A stretch of 64,000 bases of DNA, from positions 1-64,000 of the forward strand of contig NZ_JBFONT020000001.1 in assembly GCF_040779325.2 (NCBI RefSeq), written 5' to 3'. The first letter of the stretch is position 1. The number at the start of each line of letters is the position of its first letter. Position numbers and translations under genes: made by a program. This document shows positions 33,225 to 42,463 of this stretch, in pieces. The notes beneath the pieces are model-generated. The model saw only the letters and a program-made list of their open reading frames with translations, was not told the DNA's origin and did not search any database. Source of the DNA: Aestuariibius violaceus (lineage in GTDB: Bacteria; Pseudomonadota; Alphaproteobacteria; Rhodobacterales; Rhodobacteraceae).

Positions 33225-34226
33225 ATGGGACGCATCACACTGGACAAGGTGACGAAGAGCTTCGGCGAGGTCGAGGTCATCCCGCCGCTGGACCTGACCA
33301 TCGAGGACGGCGAGTTCACCGTGTTCGTCGGCCCGTCTGGCTGCGGGAAGTCGACGCTGCTGCGGCTGATCGCGGGGCTGGAGGATGTGACCAGCGGGGA
33401 GATCCGCATCGACGGGAACGACGCGACGAACATCCCGCCCGCGAAGCGCGGGCTGGCGATGGTGTTCCAGTCCTACGCGCTTTACCCGCATATGTCGGTG
33501 CGCAAGAACATCGCGTTTCCCTTGCGGATGGCGCAGATGGACCAGGCCGAGATCGACCGGCGGGTGGATGGGGCTGCGGCGGTGCTGAACCTGACCGATT
33601 ACCTCGACCGGCGGCCGGGGCAGCTGTCCGGCGGGCAGCGACAGCGGGTCGCCATCGGGCGGGCGATCGTGCGCGAACCGGCGGCGTTCCTGTTCGACGA
33701 GCCCTTGTCGAACCTCGATGCGGCGCTGCGGGTGGGGATGCGGCTGGAGATCAGCGAGCTGCACAAGCGGCTTGAGACGACGATGATCTACGTGACCCAC
33801 GACCAGGTCGAGGCGATGACGATGGCCGACAAGATCGTTGTCCTGCGGGCAGGCAATATCGAGCAGGTGGGCAGCCCGCTGGATCTGTATCGCAGCCCGC
33901 GCAACCTGTTCGTGGCCGGCTTCATCGGGTCGCCGAAGATGAACCTGATTTCGGGCGGTGAGGCCGAAAAGCATGGCGCGGCGACGATCGGGGTGCGGCC
34001 CGAGCATATCTCGATCAGCGAAAGCGGCGGGATCTGGTCAGGCACGGTCGGTGTGTCGGAGCATCTGGGGTCCGACACGTTCTTCCACATCCACGAGACC
34101 GGGCTGGCCGAGACGCTGACGGTGCGGGCGGATGGGGAGATCGGGTTCCGGCACGGGGACCGGGTGAGCCTGACGCCGCGAGACGACGTCATTCACCGTT
34201 TTGACGCCGAGGGTCTGCGGATCTGA
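33225..34226 (+). CDS. smoK: ABC polyol transporter ATP-binding protein
   Basis: 333 residues, MalK/UgpC type. Walker A GPSGCGKST (36-44), signature LSGGQRQR, Walker B FLFDEPLSNLD and the switch His in YVTHDQ are intact, so it is an active ATPase. The C-terminal TOBE/OB regulatory domain begins near 235 (IGVRPEHI...). It powers SmoFG. Its TGA overlaps the ATG of smoS (ATGA-type junction). Confidence 0.92.
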   Translation: MGRITLDKVTKSFGEVEVIPPLDLTIEDGEFTVFVGPSGCGKSTLLRLIAGLEDVTSGEIRIDGNDATNIPPAKRGLAMVFQSYALYPHMSVRKNIAFPLRMAQMDQAEIDRRVDGAAAVLNLTDYLDRRPGQLSGGQRQRVAIGRAIVREPAAFLFDEPLSNLDAALRVGMRLEISELHKRLETTMIYVTHDQVEAMTMADKIVVLRAGNIEQVGSPLDLYRSPRNLFVAGFIGSPKMNLISGGEAEKHGAATIGVRPEHISISESGGIWSGTVGVSEHLGSDTFFHIHETGLAETLTVRADGEIGFRHGDRVSLTPRDDVIHRFDAEGLRI

Positions 34227-34990
34227 TGCGGCTGGACGGGAAGACCGCGCTGATCACCGGCGCCGCGCGTGGCATCGGGAGGGCCTTTGCGGAGGCGTAT
34301 CTGCGGGAGGGGGCCCGGGTGATGATCGGCGATATCGACCTGGACCGGGCCAGCGCGACGGCCGACGAGATCGGGGCGCGGGCCGTTCGACTGGATGTCA
34401 CAGATCAGGACAGCATCGACGCGGCAGTGGCGGAGACTGTAGGCGCGCTGGGCGGGATCGACATTCTGATCAACAACGCCGCGATCTTCAGTGCCGCGCC
34501 GATCGTGGAGATCGATCGGACGGATTATGGGCGGGTCTTTGACGTGAATGTCGCCGGCACGCTCTTCACGCTGCAGGCCGTGGCGCGGCACATGATCGAG
34601 CGCGGCAAGGGCGGCAAGATCATCAACATGGCAAGCCAGGCCGGGCGGCGGGGGGAAGCCCTGGTGGCCGTCTATTGCGCGTCGAAGGCGGCGGTGATCA
34701 GCCTGACGCAATCGGCGGGGCTGGACCTGATCCGGCACGGGATCAACGTGAATGCCATCGCCCCCGGTGTCGTGGATGGGGAGCATTGGGACGGGGTCGA
34801 CGCGTTCTTCGCGAAATACGAGGGCAAGGCGCCCGGGCAGAAGAAGCGCGAGGTGGGCGCGGCGGTGCCTTACGGCCGGATGGGTCGGGCGGAGGATCTG
34901 ACGGGGATGGCGGTGTTCCTGGCGTCGGACGAGGCCGACTACATCGTCGCCCAGACTTACAATGTCGATGGCGGGAACTGGATGAGCTGA
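34226..34990 (+). CDS. smoS: Sorbitol (L-iditol) 2-dehydrogenase, SDR family
   Basis: 254 residues. TGAARGIGRAF (12-22) binds NAD+, NNAA (about 86-89) is the conserved SDR motif, and the catalytic triad is Ser in MASQAG, Tyr and Lys in YCASK. The segments QAGRRGEALVAVYCASKAAV, GVVDGEHWDGVDAFF and YNVDGGNWMS are essentially those of Rhodobacter SmoS, which oxidises sorbitol to fructose and galactitol to tagatose. ATG overlaps the smoK stop; the TGA overlaps the start of mtlK. Confidence 0.93.
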   Translation: MRLDGKTALITGAARGIGRAFAEAYLREGARVMIGDIDLDRASATADEIGARAVRLDVTDQDSIDAAVAETVGALGGIDILINNAAIFSAAPIVEIDRTDYGRVFDVNVAGTLFTLQAVARHMIERGKGGKIINMASQAGRRGEALVAVYCASKAAVISLTQSAGLDLIRHGINVNAIAPGVVDGEHWDGVDAFFAKYEGKAPGQKKREVGAAVPYGRMGRAEDLTGMAVFLASDEADYIVAQTYNVDGGNWMS

Positions 34991-36480
34991 TGGCGTCGGT
35001 GGCGGATAGCGTGAGGCTGGGGCTGGGCACTCTGGAGCAGTTGCCGGAGGGGATCGAGCGCCCGGCCTATGCGCGGTCGGATCTGACACCGGGGATCGTC
35101 CATATCGGGCTGGGGAATTTTCACCGGGCGCATCAGGCGTGGTATCTGCACCGGCTGATGCAGCGGGGGGCGGCGCTGGACTGGGCCATCATTGGCGCGG
35201 GGGTGCGGGCCTATGATGCGGCGATGCGGGAGCGGCTGCTGGCGCAGGATTGCCTGACGACGCTGATCGAGCTGGACCCGGGCGGAACCTCGGCCGAGGT
35301 GATCGGGCCGATGGTGGATTACCTGCCGATCGAGGAGGGAAACGGGACGCTGATCCGGCAGATGGCGGATCCGGCGATCCGCATTGTGTCGCTGACCGTG
35401 ACGGAAGGGGGATATTACCTGGATCCGACGTCAGGGGCGTTCGATGAGGGGCATGAGGATGTGCGATATGATGCAGCGCATCCGGATGCGCCGCGGACGG
35501 TGTTCGGCGCCATCGTCGCGGCGCTGAAGGCACGGCGAGAGGCGGGTGTGGGGCCGTTTACCGGGCTGAGCTGCGACAATCTGCAAGGGAATGGGGACAT
35601 CCTGCGGGACTGCGTGGTGGGGCTGTCGCGGCTGTCGGACCCTGATCTGGCGGCGTGGATCGCGGCCGAGGGGGCATTTCCGAACTCGATGGTCGATTGC
35701 ATCGTCCCGGCGACGACGCCGGAAGTGCTGGCGCAGGCGGCGGCCTTGGGCGTCGCGGACCAGGCGCCGGTGACGCATGAGAATTTCCGGCAATGGGTGA
35801 TCGAGGATCGCTTCTGCGCAGGGCGGCCGGCCTTTGAAGAGGTCGGCGCGATCGTGACGGATGACGTCCCGATCTATGAGGCGATGAAGCTGCGGATCCT
35901 GAACGGCGGGCATCAGCTGCTTGCCAATGTGGGCGAGGTGCTGGGGGTGCCGACGATCGCCGATTGCATGGCGGATGCGGGGATTGCTGGGTTTTTCCGG
36001 AAGGTGCAGGAGCGCGAGATCGTGCCTTATGTGCGGCCGGTGCCGGAGAGTTCGCCGGAGGACTACCTTGCGCTTGTCACACGGCGGTTCGCCAACCCGG
36101 CGATCCGGGACACGACGCGGCGGGTGGCGTTCGACGGGTCCGCGCGGCATCCGGGGTTTCTGTTCCCGTCGCTGCGTGATGCGATGGCGCGGGGCGGGTC
36201 GGTGCGCGGGCTGGCCCTGGCACAGGCGTTCTGGGCACGGATGTGTGCGGGCGTCAGGGAGGATGGATCGGCGATCGAGCCGAACGATCCCGTCTGGGCG
36301 GCGCTGCACGGGGCGGCCTTGGCGGCGCGGGCGGATCCGGCGGCGTGGATCGGTCAGGGTGATCTTTACGGCGACCTTGCCCGGCATGACGGGTTCGCCG
36401 CGACATTTGCGGAGTGGCTTACGCTGATCTGGCGCGATGGGAGCCGGGCGGCGCTCGAGGCCTATCTGGCCGAGGCCTAG
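34990..36480 (+). CDS. mtlK: Mannitol 2-dehydrogenase (polyol-specific long-chain dehydrogenase)
   Basis: 496 residues. VHIGLGNFHRAHQAWYLHRL (about 38-57) is the N-terminal NAD+-binding motif of the family, SLTVTEGGYY and CDNLQGNGDILR follow, and the catalytic Lys is in EAMKLRILNGGHQLLAN (Lys-x(4)-Asn-x(2)-His pattern). It oxidises D-mannitol to D-fructose, complementing SmoS for sorbitol. The start is the ATG in TGATG at the smoS stop. Its TAG overlaps the end of the convergent downstream gene by 4 nt, so there is no room for a terminator. A fructokinase gene does not follow inside the window. Confidence 0.92.
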   Translation: MASVADSVRLGLGTLEQLPEGIERPAYARSDLTPGIVHIGLGNFHRAHQAWYLHRLMQRGAALDWAIIGAGVRAYDAAMRERLLAQDCLTTLIELDPGGTSAEVIGPMVDYLPIEEGNGTLIRQMADPAIRIVSLTVTEGGYYLDPTSGAFDEGHEDVRYDAAHPDAPRTVFGAIVAALKARREAGVGPFTGLSCDNLQGNGDILRDCVVGLSRLSDPDLAAWIAAEGAFPNSMVDCIVPATTPEVLAQAAALGVADQAPVTHENFRQWVIEDRFCAGRPAFEEVGAIVTDDVPIYEAMKLRILNGGHQLLANVGEVLGVPTIADCMADAGIAGFFRKVQEREIVPYVRPVPESSPEDYLALVTRRFANPAIRDTTRRVAFDGSARHPGFLFPSLRDAMARGGSVRGLALAQAFWARMCAGVREDGSAIEPNDPVWAALHGAALAARADPAAWIGQGDLYGDLARHDGFAATFAEWLTLIWRDGSRAALEAYLAEA

Positions 36481-36833
36481 CTGCTTTCGGCGCAATGGCG
36501 GCGGAAGGCGCTTTTCAGGAGGTCGAGTTCGGCCCGGAGAAGCGCGAGCTCGGCACGGATGTCCGTTGCCAGCGGGGCGCCGGCCAGGATCTCGAACTGG
36601 CCGAGGGTCGCGCCGTCGCCGTCGAGGACGCGGAAGATCTGGATGCCGTCGGAGAGGGCGCTGGCCGGCACCGGCACGCGGAGGAGCCATTGGCCGTCTT
36701 CCGGGCCTGCCTTGACCTCGGTATCAGCCAGCGGCGTGCCGTCATGTTCGACGACGAGCGCTGGCTTGTCGTCGGCAGCTACCAGCGCCTCCCAGATGCC
36801 TTCTGTGAGGCCGAGTGATGTCAGGTTGGTCAT
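36477..36833 (-). CDS. Hypothetical small protein downstream of DUF6478 gene
   Basis: 118 residues from ATG 36833 (a further ATG five codons upstream has no better site). Central part is beta-rich (PALVVEHDGTPLADTEVKAG, GQWLLRVPVPASALSDGIQIF), with a C-terminal charged helix (ATDIRAELALLRAELDLLKSAFRRH) that looks like a short coiled coil. No named family is known to me. It follows the DUF6478 gene by 11 bp and is probably cotranscribed. The C-terminal helix suggests oligomerisation. Confidence 0.6.
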   Translation of the reverse strand: MTNLTSLGLTEGIWEALVAADDKPALVVEHDGTPLADTEVKAGPEDGQWLLRVPVPASALSDGIQIFRVLDGDGATLGQFEILAGAPLATDIRAELALLRAELDLLKSAFRRHCAESS

Positions 36834-36844
36834 GGTGTCCCCCC

Positions 36845-37642
36845 TCAAAGATCGGCGCGCGGGTAACGGCTGACCGCGAGGTCGCGCAGGACAACCGCGT
36901 TCATGGCGGGTTCCTCGAAGATCAGGTCGAGCCAGGCGGATTCGATCCGTTTCTCGTTGAGCTTGCTGTAGGCGAGGTCGAATTCGACATTCGCGCTGGG
37001 TGTCTCGGCCGGGAACTCGCGGGTGAGCTGGTCGGTATTGGGCCCGTGGCGGACGTTGAGGCGGGCGAAGACGCGGCAGGGGCGTTCGACCTCGATCACG
37101 GTGTCGATACGCAGGACGTGGCGCTTGGCCAGGTTCTTGACCGCACCGTCGGGCAGGTCAAGGACGAGGCTGAGGAAGGAGCCGCTGAAGCCGAACACCT
37201 CGACCCGCAGGCCGAAGGGCGACAGATCGTCCTCGCGCCGGTTGCGGTGCTGGTGGAGGGAGATCTCGGCAAGGCTGCAATCGTGGAAGACCGACAGCTC
37301 GTCGCCGAAGCGGTCCTTCTTGGCGAGGCAGGCCGCGCCGCGCTGGGGAAGCGGGGTGCGCCACGCCTCGGGCCGCCAGCTCCAATCGGTGCCGGGCTGG
37401 AGCTGGAAGACGTCCTGCCCGATGCGCGGCATGGCGAGGCGGCTTTCGGCGGTGGTGAGGAATTCGGTCAGCGGATAGCGCAGTTCGCGGGCCTGTTCGG
37501 CGAGGTCGCCGAGGCGGCGAAGCGGCATGTTGGAAGCGCGCGCGGCAAGCTTGCGCCAGCGCTCGACGCTGCGCGTATGGCGGGCGGCATCGGCCATCTT
37601 GGTGCCGCGCGCGATCGGGTTCTTCCAGCTGTCCTTCGCCAT
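36845..37642 (-). CDS. DUF6478 family protein
   Basis: 265 residues from ATG 37642 (MAKDSWKNP). Features are RWRKLAARASNMPLRRLGDLAEQAR near the N-terminus, LPRIGQ-like PRIGQDVFQLQPGTDWSWRPE, and GFSGSFLSLVLDLPD, which I recognise from an uncharacterised family confined largely to Rhodobacteraceae. No catalytic motif or membrane segment is evident. Upstream of the small helical protein gene in one unit. Function unknown. Confidence 0.7.
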   Translation of the reverse strand: MAKDSWKNPIARGTKMADAARHTRSVERWRKLAARASNMPLRRLGDLAEQARELRYPLTEFLTTAESRLAMPRIGQDVFQLQPGTDWSWRPEAWRTPLPQRGAACLAKKDRFGDELSVFHDCSLAEISLHQHRNRREDDLSPFGLRVEVFGFSGSFLSLVLDLPDGAVKNLAKRHVLRIDTVIEVERPCRVFARLNVRHGPNTDQLTREFPAETPSANVEFDLAYSKLNEKRIESAWLDLIFEEPAMNAVVLRDLAVSRYPRADL

Positions 37643-37729
37643 GCCTTGCCTGACAAACACCCCCGGTCCAGATGTAGCGTTTTCCGGAGGATCGCAACGG
37701 ATTTCCGGTATCGGGGGTGGATCGTCAGG

Positions 37730-39076
37730 TCAGACGGCGAGACTATAAGCGCGGTCGGCTTCGATTCCGGCATCGAAGAAAGAGGCGGCGATGCGGGCGT
37801 AGCGGCCATCGTCATGGGTGAGCCGCAGGGTGCGGCCATCGGTGGCGACGGCATCGCCCAACGCGGCCATGGCGCGAGCGAGATCGGCATCGAGGGCGTC
37901 GCCGGGGAAGCCGTGGTCGGTGGCCGCCTTGGCGAGATCGGCTTCGAAGCGGCACATGAGACCGGCGATCACGGCGCCGCGCATCCGGTCGTCCGCGGTC
38001 AGGCGGAGGCCGCGTGCGGCGGGCAGCGTTCCTTCGTCCAGCGCGCTGCGCCACGCCGAGACGATGGGGGCGTTCTGGATGTAGCCTTCCGCGAAGCGCG
38101 AGATCGAGGAGGCGCCGAGGCCGATCAGCGTCGCGGCGGTGTCGGTCGTGTAGCCTTGGAAGTTGCGGTTCAGGGTGCCTGCAGAGGCGGCGGTCACCAG
38201 CGGGTCTTCAGGACGCGCGAAGTGATCGATGCCGACCTGAACGTAGCCCTCCCACAGAAGGAGCTTGCGGGCGAGGGCGAAGAGCTCCAACCGTTCGGCG
38301 GGGCCGGGCAGCGCCTGTTCGGGGATCATCCGCTGGCGGCGGGCCATCCACGGGACGTGGGCGTAGCCGAAGAGCGCGATCCGGTCGGGGTTCAGCGCGA
38401 TCACCGTCTGCAGCGTCGCCGACAGCGTGCGGCGCGTCTGGTAGGGCAGGCCGTAGAGCAGATCGACATTGACCGATCCGGTGCCGCGGTCGCGCAGGCC
38501 ATCGATCGCGGCGCGCGTTTCGTCGGGCGACTGCGCGCGGCCGATGGCGGATTGGATGCGCGGGTCGAAATCCTGGATGCCGATCGAGGCCCGGGTCATG
38601 CCTGCGGCGGCAAGCGCGTCGAGGCGGGGGGCGTCGATCTCGGTCGGGTCGATCTCGACCTCGAGCGCCTGGAACGGGATATGTGCGCCGATGAGATCGG
38701 TCAGCCGGGCGAGCTGGTCAGGGGACATGAGCGTGGGGGTACCGCCGCCGAGATGGAGCGGCCCGGCGGTGAGGCCGGAGGGCGCGGCGGAGGCAACGAG
38801 GCGGACCTCGCTTTCGAGCCAGCCGAGGTAGTCTTCGAGTGGACCACCGGAGGGCGTGCCCTGCGTGCGACAGGCGCAGAACCAGCATAGCCTGCGGCAA
38901 AACGGCACATGAAGATAGAGCGAGACAGGGTCGGCCGGGTCGAGGGCGGCAAGCCACTCTCCCATCTCGGCGGGTCCGACCGTGTCGCTGAAGCGATTGG
39001 CGGGCGGATAGCTCGTATAGCGCGGGACGCGGCTGGCGAGCAGCGCTTCGGGGGCGGGGGACGGGGCTCGTGTCAT
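37730..39076 (-). CDS. hemN: Oxygen-independent coproporphyrinogen III oxidase
   Basis: 448 residues. The radical-SAM cluster motif is CRRLCWFC (Cys60, 64, 67) with the family's extra Cys69, in the context LYLHVPFC. GGGTPTLM and the C-terminal HemN domain (about 360-440) complete the enzyme. RYTSYPPANRF at the N-terminus separates true HemN from HemW-like proteins. It converts coproporphyrinogen III to protoporphyrinogen IX without oxygen, needed for haem and bacteriochlorophyll at low oxygen. A perfect FNR box lies 35 bp upstream of the start, shared with the divergent fnrL gene. Confidence 0.92.
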   Translation of the reverse strand: MTRAPSPAPEALLASRVPRYTSYPPANRFSDTVGPAEMGEWLAALDPADPVSLYLHVPFCRRLCWFCACRTQGTPSGGPLEDYLGWLESEVRLVASAAPSGLTAGPLHLGGGTPTLMSPDQLARLTDLIGAHIPFQALEVEIDPTEIDAPRLDALAAAGMTRASIGIQDFDPRIQSAIGRAQSPDETRAAIDGLRDRGTGSVNVDLLYGLPYQTRRTLSATLQTVIALNPDRIALFGYAHVPWMARRQRMIPEQALPGPAERLELFALARKLLLWEGYVQVGIDHFARPEDPLVTAASAGTLNRNFQGYTTDTAATLIGLGASSISRFAEGYIQNAPIVSAWRSALDEGTLPAARGLRLTADDRMRGAVIAGLMCRFEADLAKAATDHGFPGDALDADLARAMAALGDAVATDGRTLRLTHDDGRYARIAASFFDAGIEADRAYSLAV

Positions 39077-39110
39077 GTTGCCTCAGTCAGCCAAAGCCGG
39101 GCGGTTCGCA

Positions 39111-39124
39111 TTGATTGAGATCAA
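39111..39124. promoter_or_regulatory. FNR box between hemN and fnrL
   Basis: TTGAT-TGAG-ATCAA is a perfect match to the FNR consensus TTGAT-N4-ATCAA. Its centre is 41 bp from the hemN start and about 29 bp from the fnrL ATG, so it can activate hemN and would overlap the fnrL promoter. Confidence 0.85.
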
Positions 39125-39146
39125 ACCAGCGGATAGCGTCCCGTCC

Positions 39147-39893
39147 ATGAAGATGATGTCGAAGACGGATGTCGCCTGCGCGGATTGCCCGATCCGCCAC
39201 AATGCGGTCTGCGCCCAGTGCGAATCCGATGAGCTGGAAGTTCTTGAACGGATCAAGAGCTATACGACCGCCGAGTCGGGCGAGACGCTGTTCCGCGCGA
39301 CCGATCGGATGACCCATTTCTGTTCGGTCGTGGAAGGCGCCGCCACGATGTCGCGCACCCTGCCCGATGGGCGGCGGCAGATGGTTGGGCTTCTCTTGCC
39401 CGGGGATTTCATCGGGCGCCCGGGGCGGACGGATTATCCTTTCGATATTGAAGCGATCAGCCGGGTGACGCTGTGCCGGTTCGAACGGGCGCGGTTCGAA
39501 AGACTGATCGCCGACACGCCACGGGTCTCTGCCCGCCTGCTGCAGATGACGCTGGACGAACTGGATGCGGCGCGGGACTGGGCCGTGGTTCTGGGCCGGC
39601 TGACAGCGCGGGAAAAGGTTGCGTCGTTTCTTGTCAGTCTTGCCCGGCGGATGGCGCATCTGAACGGCGGAGGCGCCCGCCCGGGGGCGAAGGTCATCAT
39701 CGATCTGCCGCTGTCGCGGGACGAGATGGCCGATCATCTGGGCCTGACCATCGAGACGACGAGCCGCCAGATCAGCGCGCTGAAGCGGGACGGGCTGATC
39801 GTGACGGACGGCGCACGGCGGATCGAGATCCCCGACTTCGACGCGCTGGTCGATGAGGCGGGCGACGACGAGGATGGCGGCACGCTGGCCTGA
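39147..39893 (+). CDS. fnrL: Oxygen-responsive Crp/Fnr regulator FnrL
   Basis: 248 residues from ATG 39147 (two more ATG lie at 39153 and 39156). The N-terminal cysteines CADCPIRHNAVCAQC (Cys11, 14, 22, 25) with a later Cys in VTLCRF would bind the oxygen-labile [4Fe-4S] cluster. The cyclic-nucleotide-like beta roll is followed by the long dimer helix (LLQMTLDELDAARDW) and the winged helix with recognition helix IETTSRQISALKRDGL, whose E-x2-SR matches FNR DNA specificity. It activates anaerobic and microaerobic genes, here hemN, ccoNOQP and ccoGHIS. The acidic tail DEAGDDEDGGTLA is typical of FnrL. Confidence 0.92.
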   Translation: MKMMSKTDVACADCPIRHNAVCAQCESDELEVLERIKSYTTAESGETLFRATDRMTHFCSVVEGAATMSRTLPDGRRQMVGLLLPGDFIGRPGRTDYPFDIEAISRVTLCRFERARFERLIADTPRVSARLLQMTLDELDAARDWAVVLGRLTAREKVASFLVSLARRMAHLNGGGARPGAKVIIDLPLSRDEMADHLGLTIETTSRQISALKRDGLIVTDGARRIEIPDFDALVDEAGDDEDGGTLA

Positions 39894-39925
39894 CCAAGGC
39901 ATGAGCAGGAGCCAATCCCGGCTCT

Positions 39926-39939
39926 TTGATCCACATCAA
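39926..39939 (+). promoter_or_regulatory. FNR box upstream of ccoN
   Basis: TTGAT-CCAC-ATCAA, a perfect FNR consensus, centred 93 bp before the ccoN ATG. Placed at -41.5, it predicts transcription starting near 39974 with a ~50-nt leader. CATGCGAT near 39957 could be the -10 region, though it is a poor match. Confidence 0.85.
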
Positions 39940-40025
39940 GGTTCCGATTTTTCCGGCATGCGATCCGGGGCGGCAACGGAGCCGCGGCATCAGCCGTGGC
40001 TGCGGGGGATGCTGGAGACCGGAAC

Positions 40026-41624
40026 ATGGACTATTTCAAGCTGGCGGCCTGGGGTGTGGTCGCGTTTATTGCGGCGCTTGCGGCGGATTGGGGGCACGAC
40101 CTTGCCTACCGCGTGCACGCCGCGATCGTCATGGTGGTCGCGGGCGGGCTGTTCCTGTGGCAGTTGCGCCGGATCGACGAACCGAAACCTGCGCATGACC
40201 TGACGCAATACATGGATGGCCCGGTGCGCGCCGCGGTCATCGCGACGGCGTTCTGGGGCATTGCCGGGTTCCTCGCGGGCACGTTCATCGCCTTCCAGCT
40301 GGCCTTTCCGGTTCTGAATTTTGACTGGTCCGAGGGGTATCTGAACTTCGGGCGGCTACGGCCACTGCACACCTCGGCCGTGATCTTTGCCTTCGGGGGC
40401 AACGCGCTGATCGCGTCGTCCTTCTATATCGTCCAGCGCACCTCGGCCGCGCGTCTTTGGGGCGGGAACGCGGCATGGTTCGTGTTCTGGGGCTACCAGC
40501 TGTTCATCGTCCTGGCGGCGACCGGCTATCTGCTGGGGTCCACCCAGTCGAAGGAATATGCCGAGCCCGAATGGTACGTCGATATCTGGCTGACCATTGT
40601 CTGGGTCGTCTTCCTTCTGGTCTTCCTCGGCACGCTGATGCGGCGGAAGGAGCCGCATATCTACGTCGCCAACTGGTTCCTGCTGGCCTTCATCGTGACC
40701 GTTGCGATGCTGCATGTGGTCAACAACCTGTCGATCCCCGTCTCGATCCTGGGCTCGAAGTCCGTGCAGGTCTTCTCGGGCGTGCAGGATGCGATGACCC
40801 AGTGGTGGTACGGCCACAACGCGGTGGGCTTCTTCCTGACCGCAGGCTTCCTAGGCATGATGTACTACTTCGTGCCCAAGCAGGCGGGGCGGCCCGTCTA
40901 TTCCTACAAGCTCAGCATCATCCACTTCTGGGCGCTGATCTTCCTGTATATCTGGGCAGGCCCGCACCACCTGCATTACACCGCCCTGCCCGACTGGGCC
41001 TCGACGCTGGGTATGGTGTTCTCGGTCATCCTGTGGATGCCTAGCTGGGGCGGCATGATCAACGGACTGATGACCTTGCAGGGTGCCTGGGACAAGCTGC
41101 GCACCGATCCGATCATCCGGATGATGGTGGCAAGCCTCGCCTTCTACGGCATGTCGACCTTCGAAGGGCCGATGATGTCGATCCGGGCCGTGAACTCTCT
41201 GAGCCACTACACGGACTGGACCATCGGGCACGTGCATTCCGGCGCGCTGGGCTGGAACGGGCTGATCACGTTTGCCGCGCTCTACTTCCTGACGCCCAAG
41301 CTTTGGGGACGGCGGCAGATGTATTCGATGGCGGCGATCAACTGGCACTTCTGGCTCGCGACGATCGGCATCGTCCTCTACGCGGCGTCGATGTGGGTCA
41401 CCGGGATCATGGAAGGCCTGATGTGGCGCGAGACCGACGCCAACGGCTTCCTCGTGAACTCCTTCGCCGACACGGTTGCGGCCAAGTTCCCGATGTATCT
41501 GGTCCGCGCGACGGGCGGGATCCTCTACCTCGGCGGCGCGCTCTTGATGGTGTGGAACATGTGGATGACCATCCGCGCCCCGCAGCCGCGCACCGCTGAA
41601 ACCTCCGCCATTCCTGCCGAGTGA
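40026..41624 (+). CDS. ccoN: cbb3-type cytochrome c oxidase subunit I
   Basis: 532 residues with about 14 membrane segments. Haem and CuB ligands are visible: RPLHTSAVIF, YGHNAVGFFLT (CuB His with cross-linked Tyr region), GPHHLHYTALPDW (two His) and GHVHSGALGWNG (haem b and b3 His). It reduces oxygen to water with high affinity. ATG 40026 is chosen because MDYFK is the family start; the frame is open further upstream. First gene of ccoNOQP, with an FNR box in front. Confidence 0.96.
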   Translation: MDYFKLAAWGVVAFIAALAADWGHDLAYRVHAAIVMVVAGGLFLWQLRRIDEPKPAHDLTQYMDGPVRAAVIATAFWGIAGFLAGTFIAFQLAFPVLNFDWSEGYLNFGRLRPLHTSAVIFAFGGNALIASSFYIVQRTSAARLWGGNAAWFVFWGYQLFIVLAATGYLLGSTQSKEYAEPEWYVDIWLTIVWVVFLLVFLGTLMRRKEPHIYVANWFLLAFIVTVAMLHVVNNLSIPVSILGSKSVQVFSGVQDAMTQWWYGHNAVGFFLTAGFLGMMYYFVPKQAGRPVYSYKLSIIHFWALIFLYIWAGPHHLHYTALPDWASTLGMVFSVILWMPSWGGMINGLMTLQGAWDKLRTDPIIRMMVASLAFYGMSTFEGPMMSIRAVNSLSHYTDWTIGHVHSGALGWNGLITFAALYFLTPKLWGRRQMYSMAAINWHFWLATIGIVLYAASMWVTGIMEGLMWRETDANGFLVNSFADTVAAKFPMYLVRATGGILYLGGALLMVWNMWMTIRAPQPRTAETSAIPAE

Positions 41625-41632
41625 GGGACAAG

Positions 41633-42454
41633 ATGAGCAACGACAAGATCCCCTCCCCCGAGAACGACCCAAATGTGTCGACCTTGGCGGATTTGCCCGA
41701 AGAGGTGCCCAATGAGCTGCCGCACCACAGCAAGTTCATCGACAAGCACGCGATCCTTGAGAAGAACGCGACGCTGCTTCTGGTCGCCTCGTTCGCGGTG
41801 GTGACGATCGGCGGCATCGTGGAGATCGCGCCGCTGTTCTGGCTGGAGAACACGATCGAGGAAGTGGAGGGCGTGCGCCCCTATTCCCCGCTCGAGCTGG
41901 CCGGGCGCGATATCTATATCCGCGAGGGCTGCTATGTCTGCCACAGCCAGATGATCCGCCCGATGCGCGACGAGGTGGAGCGCTACGGCCATTACTCGCT
42001 GGCGGCGGAATCGATGTATGACCATCCCTTCCAGTGGGGATCGAAGCGGACCGGGCCGGACCTGGCGCGGGTCGGCGGGCGGTATTCGGATGAGTGGCAT
42101 GTGGACCACTTCACCGATCCGCAATCGGTCGTGCCGGAATCGATCATGCCGAAATACGATTACCTGCTGCGGGCGCAGCTCGATCCGGCGGATATCGGGC
42201 CGCTGATGGCGACGCACCGCTTCGTGGGCGTGCCCTATTCCGACGAGATGATCGAGAATGCGGCGGCCGACATGCGTGTGCAGGTCGAACCGTTCGGTGA
42301 CTGGGACGCACTGCTGGAACGCTATCCGGGCGCGCAGACCCGCAATTTCGACGGGCAGGAGGCGCTGACCGAGATGGATGCGCTGATCGCCTACATGCAG
42401 ATGCTCGGCACGACGGTCGATTTCTCGACCTTCATCGCCGACGAGAGCCGGTAG
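41633..42454 (+). CDS. ccoO: cbb3 oxidase subunit II, monohaem cytochrome c
   Basis: 273 residues. One membrane helix (about 45-65) precedes the haem c site EGCYVCHSQMIRPMRDE, the family hallmark, and KRTGPDLARVGGRYSDEWH supplies surrounding residues; the distal Met is in ESIMPKY. It passes electrons from CcoP to CcoN. An eight-base gap separates it from the ccoN stop. Confidence 0.95.
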   Translation: MSNDKIPSPENDPNVSTLADLPEEVPNELPHHSKFIDKHAILEKNATLLLVASFAVVTIGGIVEIAPLFWLENTIEEVEGVRPYSPLELAGRDIYIREGCYVCHSQMIRPMRDEVERYGHYSLAAESMYDHPFQWGSKRTGPDLARVGGRYSDEWHVDHFTDPQSVVPESIMPKYDYLLRAQLDPADIGPLMATHRFVGVPYSDEMIENAAADMRVQVEPFGDWDALLERYPGAQTRNFDGQEALTEMDALIAYMQMLGTTVDFSTFIADESR

Positions 42455-42463
42455 GAGGGCGCG

